This document shows, piece after piece, positions 18,198 through 26,866 of a DNA stretch of 64,000 nucleotides. A program made the translations under genes and the position numbers. Origin of the DNA: Qaidamihabitans albus (lineage in GTDB: Bacteria > Actinomycetota > Actinomycetes > Mycobacteriales > Pseudonocardiaceae); the NCBI RefSeq assembly GCF_016464705.1, contig NZ_JAEHOB010000002.1, positions 372,001 through 436,000 of the forward strand, read 5' to 3'. Positions within the stretch are counted from its first letter, which is position 1, and the number at the start of each line of letters is the position of its first letter. Below the pieces are notes generated by a model that had not been told where the DNA came from, searched no databases, and worked only from the letters and a program-made list of their open reading frames with translations.

Positions 18198-19706
18198 TCA
18201 GCGGCGCGGTTCCCGGACCTCCGGCGGGCACTCCCCGCCGGTTCCGGACCGCATGCAGGGCTCGCCCTGAGTCATCTTCACGTAGTTACCCGGCCCGGAG
18301 ATCGTTCCGGTGAGCAGGGGATCCAGGTCCTCGGAGACACCGCATCCGGAGAACCCGGGAATCTCGGCGATCCCGGTGAGCACGCCGCCGTCGGCCACCG
18401 TGTACTCGTCCGGGGTCTGCGGCGTGTTGTTGGCCGCGCCGCCGGTCAGCTCGACGTCCACGGGCTCGGCGGTCCGGCAGTCCGGTCCCACGTCGAGCGC
18501 AACACCGTTGACCGTGGCCTCGGAGAGCTGCATCCACATCGACACCGGCGCGACCACGCTGACCGGGAACTTGTTGTCGGCCGGATTCGGGTAGCGGTGG
18601 AACTCGACCCGGCTGTCGATCACGATGTCCGGCTGGGCGAGGGTGAGCTTCACCTTCGCCGCGACGGGCACGAAGTCGAAGGCCACCAGCGAGGAGTCCG
18701 CGGCGGGCAGGTCGAGCTGCGCGCGGGAGGTGCTGGCGATGACATACTGGCAGATGTAGCCCTCGCCCTGCTGCTCACACGGCATGAGGCGCACCTGCTC
18801 GCTGTAGACCAGCGGCAGGAACCCCGGCTCCGGAACGCCGAAACGAACCGCACCGTTCAGCTTCTCGACGTTCGAGTAGCCGGTCAGGTAGGCACAGCCG
18901 AGCGTGGGATTCGCGATCTCGGTCGGCATGTCGAAGCAGCCGGGCGGCGCGTCCTCGACCGCGAGGGGCCGCGCCCGGGAGTCCCCGGCCGCGCCCGATC
19001 CGACATCGAGGCCGCCACCGGCGTCGTCCGGCGACGACGATGAAGACGACGAGGGCACAGAAGGCACTGAAGACCCTGCGCCGCCGGGTGCGGACGTGGC
19101 CGGGGCCCCGGACACCGGCACGGCACCGAAACGCGTGTCCCCGTCCGGGCCGGGGGCGCAGGCGACCGGCAGCGGATCCGCCTCGATGGCGGCGCCGTCG
19201 GCCCCGCGTGGCACGAGCGACAGTTCCAGGCCCGCTGCCGCGAACGTGACCTCGCCGGACTCGTCCGCCGTCACCGGCGGCACGGCGCCGGATGCGGTCA
19301 GCGCCAGCTCCGCCGCCTCCGGTACCGGCGTGGTGGGTATCGACAGGTCGGACCAGACCGCGTCGGCCACCGTCTCCCCCTGGCCGACCGCGACGGTGAG
19401 CCGTGCCCGGCCCTCGACGGACGCGGCTCCGAGATCGGCCAGCGCGGCGGCCGGGACGGTCAGCGCCACCGCGACGTCCTCCGGCCGGATCGGCTCCCCC
19501 GCCGCCACGCCGGCCGGGAAACTCGCGCTGATCCGGGCACCGGTCCGCTGCTCCCCGGCGGGAAACCCGCAGGTGTAGACCAGTTCCGCGCCGTTCTCCG
19601 CCCGTTCGGCCGCCACCCCGCTGCCCGCGATCCCGGTCAGCAGAGCCGCACCGAGAGCGAGCGGAAGGGCCACCACAAGGCGGCCACGACGTCGAAGCTC
19701 CAACAT
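18198..19706 (-). CDS. Secreted protein, N-terminal DUF6801-like domain
   Basis: 502 aa. Signal peptide LVVALPLALGAALLTGIAGSGVAA, then a beta-rich domain (~40-180: ELVYTCGFPAGEQ...GLELSLVPR) like DUF6801, a low-complexity Ser/Pro/Gly linker (~200-245) and a second Cys-containing domain (~250-490) partly resembling the neighbouring secreted protein (PTEIANPTLGCAYLTGYSNVEKLNG). ATG 19706 with GGAAGG upstream is preferred to GTG 19730. Function is unknown; it could be a surface or envelope lipid-handling factor, given its place next to mce. The domain assignment is from memory. Confidence 0.65.
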   Translation of the reverse strand: MLELRRRGRLVVALPLALGAALLTGIAGSGVAAERAENGAELVYTCGFPAGEQRTGARISASFPAGVAAGEPIRPEDVAVALTVPAAALADLGAASVEGRARLTVAVGQGETVADAVWSDLSIPTTPVPEAAELALTASGAVPPVTADESGEVTFAAAGLELSLVPRGADGAAIEADPLPVACAPGPDGDTRFGAVPVSGAPATSAPGGAGSSVPSVPSSSSSSSPDDAGGGLDVGSGAAGDSRARPLAVEDAPPGCFDMPTEIANPTLGCAYLTGYSNVEKLNGAVRFGVPEPGFLPLVYSEQVRLMPCEQQGEGYICQYVIASTSRAQLDLPAADSSLVAFDFVPVAAKVKLTLAQPDIVIDSRVEFHRYPNPADNKFPVSVVAPVSMWMQLSEATVNGVALDVGPDCRTAEPVDVELTGGAANNTPQTPDEYTVADGGVLTGIAEIPGFSGCGVSEDLDPLLTGTISGPGNYVKMTQGEPCMRSGTGGECPPEVREPRR

Positions 19707-19798
19707 GGACGACCTTCCATGGAGAATCACCTGCGGTCACGGCGGTTCCCCGGTGGCCGCCGCGTCGCGACAGCACGGCGACCACCGGGGACCATGTG

Positions 19799-20416
19799 CT
19801 ACGGGCTGCTGACGGTGATCGGCGTCGCCGGGTCGGTGACGTCGTAGACCGCCTCGTAGGACAACTCGTCGCCGTTGTTCACCAGGCCGAAGCAGCCACT
19901 GACGTTGCTCGGCGTCAGCGTCCCGCCCGAGGTCATCGTCAGCGTGCCTGCCGCGTTGTCGTACACGCCGGGCGCGTTGCCGGTGACGTCGAAGCTGCAG
20001 CCGAACATCGAGACGTGGACGTTGACGTCCCTGACGTAGCCGGTGGACTGACCGGTCGCCGCGTCGAAGTTCTCGATCACCAGGTCGTACGGCTCGTCGG
20101 CGGGCGTGGCGGTGACCGAGCCGACCGGCCCGTTGCACCCGCTGAACGCCACGTTGATGTCGCCGACGTCGGCGGGCGTGGTGTAGGACCCGCTGGGGAT
20201 CTGGCCGGACGAGGTCGACGAGGAGCAGTCGAAGCTCACGCCGGTGGTGACATCGGTGAGGACGACCAGGTTGGTGCTCGCCTCGAACGAGCCGTCGGCG
20301 TTGGGGTTGTCGACGGAGATGGACTGCTGTGCGGCGGCGGCCGGAGCCGCGGCGATCGCGACGGCCGCACCCATGGCCGCACCGGCGGTGAGAATGCTTG
20401 CTGCACGTTTACGCAT
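19799..20416 (-). CDS. Small secreted protein of unknown function (mce-flank secreted 3)
   Basis: 205 aa. Signal peptide MRKRAASILTAGAAMGAAVAIAAAPAAA cut before QQSIS; the mature part is acidic, with four cysteines and beta-strand-like sequence (SVDNPNADGSFEASTNLVVL, TLTMTSGGTLTPSNVSGCFG). GGAGG lies 13 nt upstream of the ATG, a long spacing. It is divergent from the mce operon across a 540-bp region. Family not recognised. Confidence 0.65.
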   Translation of the reverse strand: MRKRAASILTAGAAMGAAVAIAAAPAAAAQQSISVDNPNADGSFEASTNLVVLTDVTTGVSFDCSSSTSSGQIPSGSYTTPADVGDINVAFSGCNGPVGSVTATPADEPYDLVIENFDAATGQSTGYVRDVNVHVSMFGCSFDVTGNAPGVYDNAAGTLTMTSGGTLTPSNVSGCFGLVNNGDELSYEAVYDVTDPATPITVSSP

Positions 20417-20552
20417 CAGGATTCTTTTCCTCCCATTTTCACATACTACTGCCCGAAGGCGAATTCGATCTGCGCGGCCACGCGAGTAATCGCGCCCGCT
20501 GAATCATCGGCCGATATGGCACCGGTAGTCGTACCCAGGATCCCGCGATACC

Positions 20553-20570
20553 TACCGGCGAGTACGTTAG
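20553..20570 (+). repeat. TACCGGCGAGTA motif, copy 1
   Basis: TACCGGCGAGTA followed by CGTTAGCG. The same two words recur in swapped order at 20851-20869, about 300 bp closer to mce. Possible binding site for one regulator. Confidence 0.45.
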
Positions 20571-20829
20571 CGCGTCGGCCGGGCCGTCACAAGCGGCTCC
20601 GGTCGACATTCCCAGCGCCGGTCGCCCATTCGGCCGAGCATTTGTCAGGAAGCAACAAGAAGCACGACAACGCTTTGCGCGCACGAAGGAAGCGGCCGTG
20701 GGGCCACCGGTTTCCCCCGGGCAGGACCGTCATGCTCATGTTCGCACAATCGCTGGAAACGAAAATTATCATAATCGCACAACGTAGGGCCGGTTGCGTG
20801 GCCGTGACCAACGGATAGACGGATAGATC

Positions 20830-20858
20830 TTGTCATCGATCATCCATGAAGTTAGCGT
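20830..20858 (+). promoter_or_regulatory. Candidate mce operon promoter
   Basis: TTGTCA (20830-20835), 17-nt spacer, TAGCGT (20853-20858). It would give a ~90-nt leader before the first gene and overlaps motif copy 2, a layout suited to repression. Weak consensus match. Confidence 0.35.
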
Positions 20859-20869
20859 ACCGGCGAGTA
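20851..20869 (+). repeat. TACCGGCGAGTA motif, copy 2
   Basis: GTTAGCG directly followed by TACCGGCGAGTA, overlapping the proposed -10 of the mce promoter. See copy 1. Confidence 0.45.
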
Positions 20870-20956
20870 ATACACCTCTGCGAAGGCACCGCCAACCGCA
20901 GAGGAAGCCTTTGGCGTGCAATTTATCCACAGTTCTTGCGCCAGCTGGAGTAATCA

Positions 20957-21748
20957 GTGGTGAACCTGCGAACGACGTCCTTTCCCGGCGCCGCGGCGGT
21001 CCGGCAGACCGGCCGGCTGTACGCGCTGGGACTGGACGTCGCGCGCTGCATGTTCAAACGGCCGTTCCAGTTCCGTGAGTTCGTGCAGCAGTTCTGGTTC
21101 GTCGCCAGCGTCTCGATCCTGCCGACCGCACTCGTGTCGATCCCGTTCGGCGGCGTGATCGCGCTGCACGTCGGCTCGCTGACGACGCAGATCGGCGCGC
21201 AGTCGTTCACCGGTGCGGCGAGCGTGCTCGCGATCATCCAGCAGGCCAGCCCGATCGTCACCGCACTGCTGATCGCCGGCGCAGGCGGCTCGGCGATGTG
21301 CGCGGATCTCGGCTCGCGCACGATCCGCGAGGAGATCGACGCGATGGAGGTGCTCGGCGTCTCCCCCGTCCAGCGGCTCATCGTGCCCAGGGTGCTCGCG
21401 GCGATGGCGGTCGCGGTGTTCCTCAACGGCATGGTGAGCGTCGTCGGCGTTCTCGGCGGCTACTTCTTCAACGTGGTGATGCAGGACGGCACGCCGGGCG
21501 CCTACCTCGCCAGCTTCTCGGCGCTCGCGCAGTTGCCGGACCTGTGGATCAGCGAGATCAAGGCACTGATCTTCGGCTTCGTCGCCGGTGTCGTGGCCGC
21601 CTACCGGGGGCTCAACCCCGCGCCCGGCCCGAAGGGCGTCGGCGACGCGGTGAACCAGTCGGTGGTCATCACGTTCCTGCTGCTGTTCCTGGTCAACACC
21701 GTGCTCACCACCCTGTACCTGCAGATCGTGCCGCCGAAGGGGATGTGA
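20957..21748 (+). CDS. yrbEA: YrbEA/MlaE-type ABC permease of mce lipid importer
   Basis: 263 aa integral membrane protein with the MlaE fold: VSIPFGGVIALHVGSL, GAGGSAMCADLGSRTIREEIDAMEVLGVSP (the conserved EExDAxxxxG coupling loop) and a C-terminal membrane pair. It forms the transmembrane part of an Mce importer for lipids or sterols, together with an unlinked MceG-type ATPase. GTG 20957 has GGAG at 6 nt; a second GTG follows immediately. First gene of the ten-gene operon. Confidence 0.95.
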   Translation: MVNLRTTSFPGAAAVRQTGRLYALGLDVARCMFKRPFQFREFVQQFWFVASVSILPTALVSIPFGGVIALHVGSLTTQIGAQSFTGAASVLAIIQQASPIVTALLIAGAGGSAMCADLGSRTIREEIDAMEVLGVSPVQRLIVPRVLAAMAVAVFLNGMVSVVGVLGGYFFNVVMQDGTPGAYLASFSALAQLPDLWISEIKALIFGFVAGVVAAYRGLNPAPGPKGVGDAVNQSVVITFLLLFLVNTVLTTLYLQIVPPKGM

Positions 21749-21752
21749 GGAC

Positions 21753-22595
21753 GTGGTGACCACCCCGACCCGGCGGGCGCTCGAATCCGTCGACCGCCGG
21801 TTCAGCTTTCTCGACACGCTCGGCGAGGCGATCCTGTTCTGTGTGCGGGCGCTCGCGTGGACACCGCGCGCCCTTCGCCGCTACACCAAGGAGATCGTCC
21901 GCCTGCTCGCCGAGGTGAGCTTCGGCAGCGGGGCGCTGGCCGTGATCGGCGGCACGATCGGCGTGATGGTCGGCATGACCATGTTCACCGGCGTGGTCGT
22001 CGGCATGCAGGGCTACACGGCGCTCAACCAGGTCGGCACGGCCGCCTTCGCCGGGTTCATCTCCGCCTACTTCAACACCAGGGAGATCGCCCCGCTCGTG
22101 GCCGGGCTGGCCCTTTCGGCGACGGTCGGCTGCGGCTTCACCGCGCAGCTCGGCGCGATGCGGATCTCGGAGGAGATCGACGCGCTGGAGGTGATGGGCG
22201 TGCCCAGCGTGCCCTACCTCGTCACCACCCGCATCCTGGCCGGTTTCCTCGCGATCATTCCGCTGTACGCGGTGGGGCTGTTGAGCTCCTATGTCGCGTC
22301 GCGGCAGATCACCGTGTGGTTCTTCGGGCAGTCGGCGGGCACGTACGACCACTACTTCGAGCTGTTCCTGCCACCCGTCGACGTGCTGTGGTCGTTCGGC
22401 AAGGTGCTGCTGTTCAGCGTCGTCATCGTGCTCACCCACTGCTTCTACGGCTTCCGCGCCTCCGGCGGCCCGGCCGGTGTCGGCGTGGCCGTGGGGCGCG
22501 CGGTGCGCACCGCGATCGTCGCGGTGAGCCTGCTCGACTTCTTCCTCAGCCTCGCGATCTGGGGCGCCACGACCACGGTGCAGGTGGCGGGATGA
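21753..22595 (+). CDS. yrbEB: YrbEB/MlaE-type ABC permease
   Basis: 280 aa, second MlaE-fold permease: GVMVGMTMFTGVVVGMQGYTALNQVG, GCGFTAQLGAMRISEEIDALEVMGV is the coupling-helix signature. It starts 4 nt after yrbEA (GTG) and ends overlapping mceA by ATGA. Likely to form a heterodimer with the preceding permease. Confidence 0.95.
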   Translation: MVTTPTRRALESVDRRFSFLDTLGEAILFCVRALAWTPRALRRYTKEIVRLLAEVSFGSGALAVIGGTIGVMVGMTMFTGVVVGMQGYTALNQVGTAAFAGFISAYFNTREIAPLVAGLALSATVGCGFTAQLGAMRISEEIDALEVMGVPSVPYLVTTRILAGFLAIIPLYAVGLLSSYVASRQITVWFFGQSAGTYDHYFELFLPPVDVLWSFGKVLLFSVVIVLTHCFYGFRASGGPAGVGVAVGRAVRTAIVAVSLLDFFLSLAIWGATTTVQVAG

Positions 22596-23869
22596 ACCGG
22601 CGGGCACTGTTGCGCAAGCTCGGGGTCCGCACGGCGGGCGTCGCGTTCCTGCTCGTCGTCGCACTGCTTGTGACGCTGTCCGTGCGGATCTACGAGAAGG
22701 ACTTCGTGCCCGCGGTCATGGTCACGCTGGAGTCCGGCCACGTCGGCAACCAGCTCCGGGAGACCTCGGCCGTCAAGGCTCGCGGCGTGGTCGTCGGAGA
22801 GGTCCGGGAGATCCGCAGCGTCGAGCACGGCGCCGAGATCCGCCTCGCACTCGATCCCGGCAAGGTCGCCAGGCTGCCCCGCGACGTCTCGGCCCTGCTG
22901 ATCCCGAAGACGCTGTTCGGCGAACGCTACGTGCAACTGTCCATTCCGGAGGGCTCCACCACGCCGCCGCTGGCCGAGGGCGACGTGATCTCCCAGGACC
23001 GCTCGGCCAACGCGATCGAGCTGGAACGCGTCTTCGACGACCTGATGCCGGTGCTGCAGGCCGTGCAGCCGCAGAAGCTCGCCAGCACGCTCACCGCGGT
23101 CTCCACCGCGCTGGAGGGCCGCGGCGAGCAGATCGGCGACACCCTGGTGGCCGCCGCGGACTACCTCGAGGAGTTCAACCCCAGCCTGCCGCAGCTCAAC
23201 CGGACGGTCCGCGATCTGGCCGAGGTGAGCAGGCTCTACGGCGACATCGCCCCGGACGTGCTCGACGCGCTCACCGACACGGCGGTGACCCTCGGCACCG
23301 TCGACGAGCGCGGCGCCGAGCTCGACCTGCTCTACGCGCAGGTCACCTCGGCCTCGCAGGACGTCACTGTGTTCCTGCGCAACAACAAGGAGAACCTGAT
23401 CCGGCTCGCGGCAACCGGGCGGGAACCGCTGGAGCTCGCCGCGCGCTACTCCCCCAGCTTCCCCTGCACGCTCAAGGCGCTGACCGACCTGAAACCGGCG
23501 ATGGACAAGGTGCTGGGCGCCGGCACGTCCCGGCCGGGGCTGCACATCGAGGCCTCCGTCACCCAGCCACGCGGCGCGTACCGGCCGGGAGCCGACGCAC
23601 CCGTCTACGACGCGACCGGCGGACCGCGTTGCTACCCGAGCGGGCTGGCGCCAACGGCGGGCACGGTCGCCGCCTCCGCGGGCGACGAGGCGCACGCGCT
23701 GCTGCCGGGCGCCGGTGGTGACCTCGGCCTGCCCAACTCGCCGCAGGAGCGGGAGCTGCTCTCGACGCTGGTGGCCCCGGAACTGGGCGTCACGCCCGGC
23801 GCGGTGCCCGGGTGGAGCAGCGTGCTGATCGGGCCGCTGTACCGGGGAACGGAGGTGACGCTGAAGTGA
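22592..23869 (+). CDS. mceA: Mce-family protein MceA
   Basis: 425 aa. One N-terminal membrane anchor (~15-35), then the MlaD/MCE domain (~38-120: VMVTLESGHVGNQLRETSAVKARGVVVGEV...LFGERYVQLSIP), a helical tunnel-forming region and a Pro/Gly-rich tail with two cysteines. It is one of six paralogues that assemble into the hexameric lipid-transport tube. ATG 22592 overlaps the yrbEB stop. Confidence 0.94.
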   Translation: MNRRALLRKLGVRTAGVAFLLVVALLVTLSVRIYEKDFVPAVMVTLESGHVGNQLRETSAVKARGVVVGEVREIRSVEHGAEIRLALDPGKVARLPRDVSALLIPKTLFGERYVQLSIPEGSTTPPLAEGDVISQDRSANAIELERVFDDLMPVLQAVQPQKLASTLTAVSTALEGRGEQIGDTLVAAADYLEEFNPSLPQLNRTVRDLAEVSRLYGDIAPDVLDALTDTAVTLGTVDERGAELDLLYAQVTSASQDVTVFLRNNKENLIRLAATGREPLELAARYSPSFPCTLKALTDLKPAMDKVLGAGTSRPGLHIEASVTQPRGAYRPGADAPVYDATGGPRCYPSGLAPTAGTVAASAGDEAHALLPGAGGDLGLPNSPQERELLSTLVAPELGVTPGAVPGWSSVLIGPLYRGTEVTLK

Positions 23870-24876
23870 GAAACGTCGGGGCGCCGCTGTTCAAGGGCCT
23901 GCTGTTCGTCGTCGTCACCGGTCTGGCGACCGTGCTGCTGGCCATCTCGATCGGCAACACCGGGGTCGGTGACATGGACCGTTACAGTGCCCGGTTCGTC
24001 GACGCCACCGCCCTCAACCCCGGTGACGACGTGCGCATCTCGGGGGTGCGCATCGGGCAGGTCGAGGAACTGACCGTCGTCGACCAGCACATCGCACTCG
24101 TGCACTTCTCGGTCGAGCGCCTGCGCGAGCTGCCCGCCGACGTCACCGCGACGATCAGGTACCGCAACATGATCGGACAGCGCTACATCGCGCTGGAGCG
24201 AGGTAGCGAGCAGTGGCCCGGCACGCTGGAACCGGGTGCCGAGATCCCGCTCGAGCGGACCAGCCCCGCGCTGGACCTCACGGACCTGTTCAACGGCTTC
24301 GAACCGCTGTTTCAGGCGCTGTCGCCGCAGGACGTCAACCAGCTCTCCGGCGAGATCGTGCAGGTGCTGCAGGGCGAGGGCGGCACGGTGGAGAGCCTGC
24401 TCGCGCACACCGGGTCGCTGACGTCGACGCTGGCGGGCAAGGACAAGGTGATCGGGGACGTGATCAGCAACCTGAACTCGGTGCTGAAGACGATCAACAA
24501 CGAGGGCGACGCGCTCTCCACGCTCGTGTCGACGTTGCAGCGGCTCGTCTCCGGGCTCGCCGAGGACCGCGCGGCCATCGGCGAGTCGATCGAGGGCATC
24601 GCCGAGCTCAGCACGGCCACCGCGGGCCTGTTCGAGGCCGCCCGGCCGCCGCTCAAGCAGAGCATCGCCGGGCTCGGTGAGCTCTCCGGGAACCTCGTGA
24701 CCGGTTCGGCCGACGTCGAACGGTTCCTCACGCTGCTGCCGGACAAGCTGGAGAGCGTCGGCACGCTCGGCAGCTACGGCTCGTGGATGAACTTCTACCT
24801 GTGCGCAGGGGTGCTCGGCACCGACCCGCCGCGAGGCGTCGCGCCGGACCCGCTGCCGGAGAGGTGCGGGCGATGA
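23866..24876 (+). CDS. mceB: Mce-family protein MceB
   Basis: 336 aa. Membrane anchor LLFVVVTGLATVLLAISI, MCE domain (~37-115: ARFVDATALNPGDDVRISGVRIGQVEEL...MIGQRYIALERG) and a long helical region ending in a Cys-containing tail. GTG 23866 overlaps the mceA stop (GTGA). The start is set by this overlap and a GGAGG upstream; the longer open frame is rejected. Confidence 0.94.
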   Translation: MRNVGAPLFKGLLFVVVTGLATVLLAISIGNTGVGDMDRYSARFVDATALNPGDDVRISGVRIGQVEELTVVDQHIALVHFSVERLRELPADVTATIRYRNMIGQRYIALERGSEQWPGTLEPGAEIPLERTSPALDLTDLFNGFEPLFQALSPQDVNQLSGEIVQVLQGEGGTVESLLAHTGSLTSTLAGKDKVIGDVISNLNSVLKTINNEGDALSTLVSTLQRLVSGLAEDRAAIGESIEGIAELSTATAGLFEAARPPLKQSIAGLGELSGNLVTGSADVERFLTLLPDKLESVGTLGSYGSWMNFYLCAGVLGTDPPRGVAPDPLPERCGR

Positions 24877-25865
24877 GGTCCTTCCGCGAACGCAACCCCT
24901 TCACCCTCGGCGTGGTCGGCACCGTCGCGATGGCGGCGGTCGCGGCGGCGGTCTTCAACTACGAAGAGCTGCCGATCCTCGGCGGCGGCACGACCTACCA
25001 GGCCGAGTTCGGTGAGGCGGCGGGACTGCAACCGGAGAACGAGGTGCGCGTGGCCGGGATCAAGGTCGGCAAGGTGACCGACGTGGAACTGGCCGGGGAC
25101 CGGGTACTGGTTTCCTTCCGGGTGGCCGATGCCTGGGTGGGCGACAAGACCTCCGCCGAGATCAAGATCAAGACGTTGCTGGGGCAGAAGTTTCTCGCGC
25201 TGCACCCGATCGGCGCGGCGGTGCAGGACCCGGACGAGCCGATCCCGCTGCACCGCACGACGACCCCCTACGACGTCACGGCCGCGTTCGAGGACCTGGC
25301 CGGCACGGCGGGCGCCATCGACACCGAGCAGCTCGCGCGCAGCTTCCGCACGATGTCGGAGACGTTCGCGGACTCCCCCGACCACGTGCGCACCGCGCTG
25401 GAGGGGCTCACCGCGCTGTCGCGGACGATCGCCTCGCGCGACGACCAGCTCGCCGAGCTGCTCGGCAACGCCAGGACCATCGCCGGCACACTCGCCGAGT
25501 CCAGCGACGAGTTCGAGCGGCTCATCGAGGACGGCAACCTGCTGCTGACCGAGCTGGACCAGCGAAGGCAGGCCATCCACGACCTGCTCACCGGTGCGCG
25601 GCGGCTGGGCGAGCAGATCTCCGGGCTGGTCGCCGACAACCGGGCGCAGCTCGCCCCGGCACTGGAGCGCCTCGGCACCGTGACCGACATCCTCCAGCGG
25701 CACACCGGCAACCTGGAGCGCAGCATCGAGCTGGCCGCCCCGTACTTCCGCGTGGTCAACAACACCGTGGGCAACGGCCGGTGGATCGACGTCTACATCT
25801 GCGGCCTCATCCCGGAGAACCGGCATCCGTGCGAGCCGCCGCGGATCTCCGGAGGTGGCTCATGA
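24873..25865 (+). CDS. mceC: Mce-family protein MceC
   Basis: 330 aa. Anchor NPFTLGVVGTVAMAAVAAAVF, MCE domain with YQAEFGEAAGLQPENEVRVAGIKVGKV and LLGQKFLALHPIG, then coiled helices with regular Leu/Ala heptads. Two cysteines lie at the extreme C-terminus (ICGLIPENRHPC). Start ATG 24873 overlaps the mceB stop by ATGA. Confidence 0.94.
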   Translation: MRSFRERNPFTLGVVGTVAMAAVAAAVFNYEELPILGGGTTYQAEFGEAAGLQPENEVRVAGIKVGKVTDVELAGDRVLVSFRVADAWVGDKTSAEIKIKTLLGQKFLALHPIGAAVQDPDEPIPLHRTTTPYDVTAAFEDLAGTAGAIDTEQLARSFRTMSETFADSPDHVRTALEGLTALSRTIASRDDQLAELLGNARTIAGTLAESSDEFERLIEDGNLLLTELDQRRQAIHDLLTGARRLGEQISGLVADNRAQLAPALERLGTVTDILQRHTGNLERSIELAAPYFRVVNNTVGNGRWIDVYICGLIPENRHPCEPPRISGGGS

Positions 25866-26866
25866 CCACGACCCGGTTCCGGCTCCGGCTGACCAGGGCG
25901 ATGACCCTGCTCGTGGTGGTCGGGCTGGTCGCGGCGGGCGCGCTGTGGTGGATCTTCTCCGGTGACGGTGACAGGCGGGTGACCGCCTACTTCAGCCGCA
26001 CGGTCGGCGTGTACTCCGGCTCGGACGTGCGGGTGCTCGGTGTCCGCGTCGGGCAGGTCGACGCGGTCATGCCTCGTGGCGACCGGGTCGAGGTGACTAT
26101 GCGCCTCGACCACGACGTGCCCGTGGCCGCCGGGACCAGTGCCGTCATCGTCGCCCCCAGCGTGGTCGCCGACCGCTACGTGCAGCTCTCCACGCTCGGC
26201 CGGGAGGGCGAACGGATCGCCGACGGCGCGATGATCCCGGTCGAGCGCACGGCGACGCCGGTGGAGCTGGACGAGCTCTACGCGAGCCTCAACGACCTCG
26301 TCTCCGCGATCGGGCCGGACGGCGCGAACTCCGAAGGCGCGCTGTCGGAACTGCTGGACACCGGCGCGGCGAACCTGCGCGGCAACGGCGCGGCGTTCAA
26401 CGAGAACGTCCGCAACTTCGCCGACCTTGCCCGCACGCTCGCCGATTCGAAGGACGACCTGTTCGGCACCATCGACCAACTGCGCCGGTTCACCGCGATG
26501 CTGGCCGGCAACGACGGCCAGGTGCGGGAGGCCAACCAGCAACTCGCGCGGGTGTGGCGGACGCTGTCGGCCGACCGGGAGGAACTGTCCGCCGCGCTGC
26601 ACACGCTCGGCCGGGCACTCGGTGAGATCCAGGCGTTCGTGCGCGACAACCGCGCCGCGATCGCCGCCAATGTGGACAAGCTCGCCGAGACCACCCAGGT
26701 GCTGGTGGACAACCAGGCGGCACTGGCCGAGACGCTCGACATCGCTCCGCTGGCCGCGACGAACGTGCTCGGCGCGTTCGATCCGGACAGCGGCACGTTG
26801 CAGGGCCGGGCGAACCTGCTGGAGTACCTGCCGCTGCCCCGCACCGACTCGGGAGGTGAGCGCTGA
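25862..26866 (+). CDS. mceD: Mce-family protein MceD
   Basis: 334 aa. Anchor AMTLLVVVGLVAAGALWWIF, MCE domain (VTAYFSRTVGVYSGSDVRVLGVRVGQVDAV...VVADRYVQLS) and a helical extension to the C-terminus (NEEVRNFADLARTLADSKDD-like periodicity). Unlike the other subunits it has no C-terminal cysteine cluster. ATG 25862 overlaps mceC. Confidence 0.94.
   Translation: MTTTRFRLRLTRAMTLLVVVGLVAAGALWWIFSGDGDRRVTAYFSRTVGVYSGSDVRVLGVRVGQVDAVMPRGDRVEVTMRLDHDVPVAAGTSAVIVAPSVVADRYVQLSTLGREGERIADGAMIPVERTATPVELDELYASLNDLVSAIGPDGANSEGALSELLDTGAANLRGNGAAFNENVRNFADLARTLADSKDDLFGTIDQLRRFTAMLAGNDGQVREANQQLARVWRTLSADREELSAALHTLGRALGEIQAFVRDNRAAIAANVDKLAETTQVLVDNQAALAETLDIAPLAATNVLGAFDPDSGTLQGRANLLEYLPLPRTDSGGER

Larger units (their letters stand above)
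20417..20956. other. Divergent control region upstream of the mce operon
   Basis: 540 bp without a credible gene, locally lower in GC than its surroundings. It holds a word pair TACCGGCGAGTA + GTTAGCG present twice in permuted order (20553-20570 and 20851-20869), an AT-rich palindrome ATTAT-C-ATAAT (20765-20775), a short tandem GGATAGA(C/T) near 20814-20828, and a possible sigma-70 promoter. It probably controls both the mce operon and the secreted-protein genes. Confidence 0.6.
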
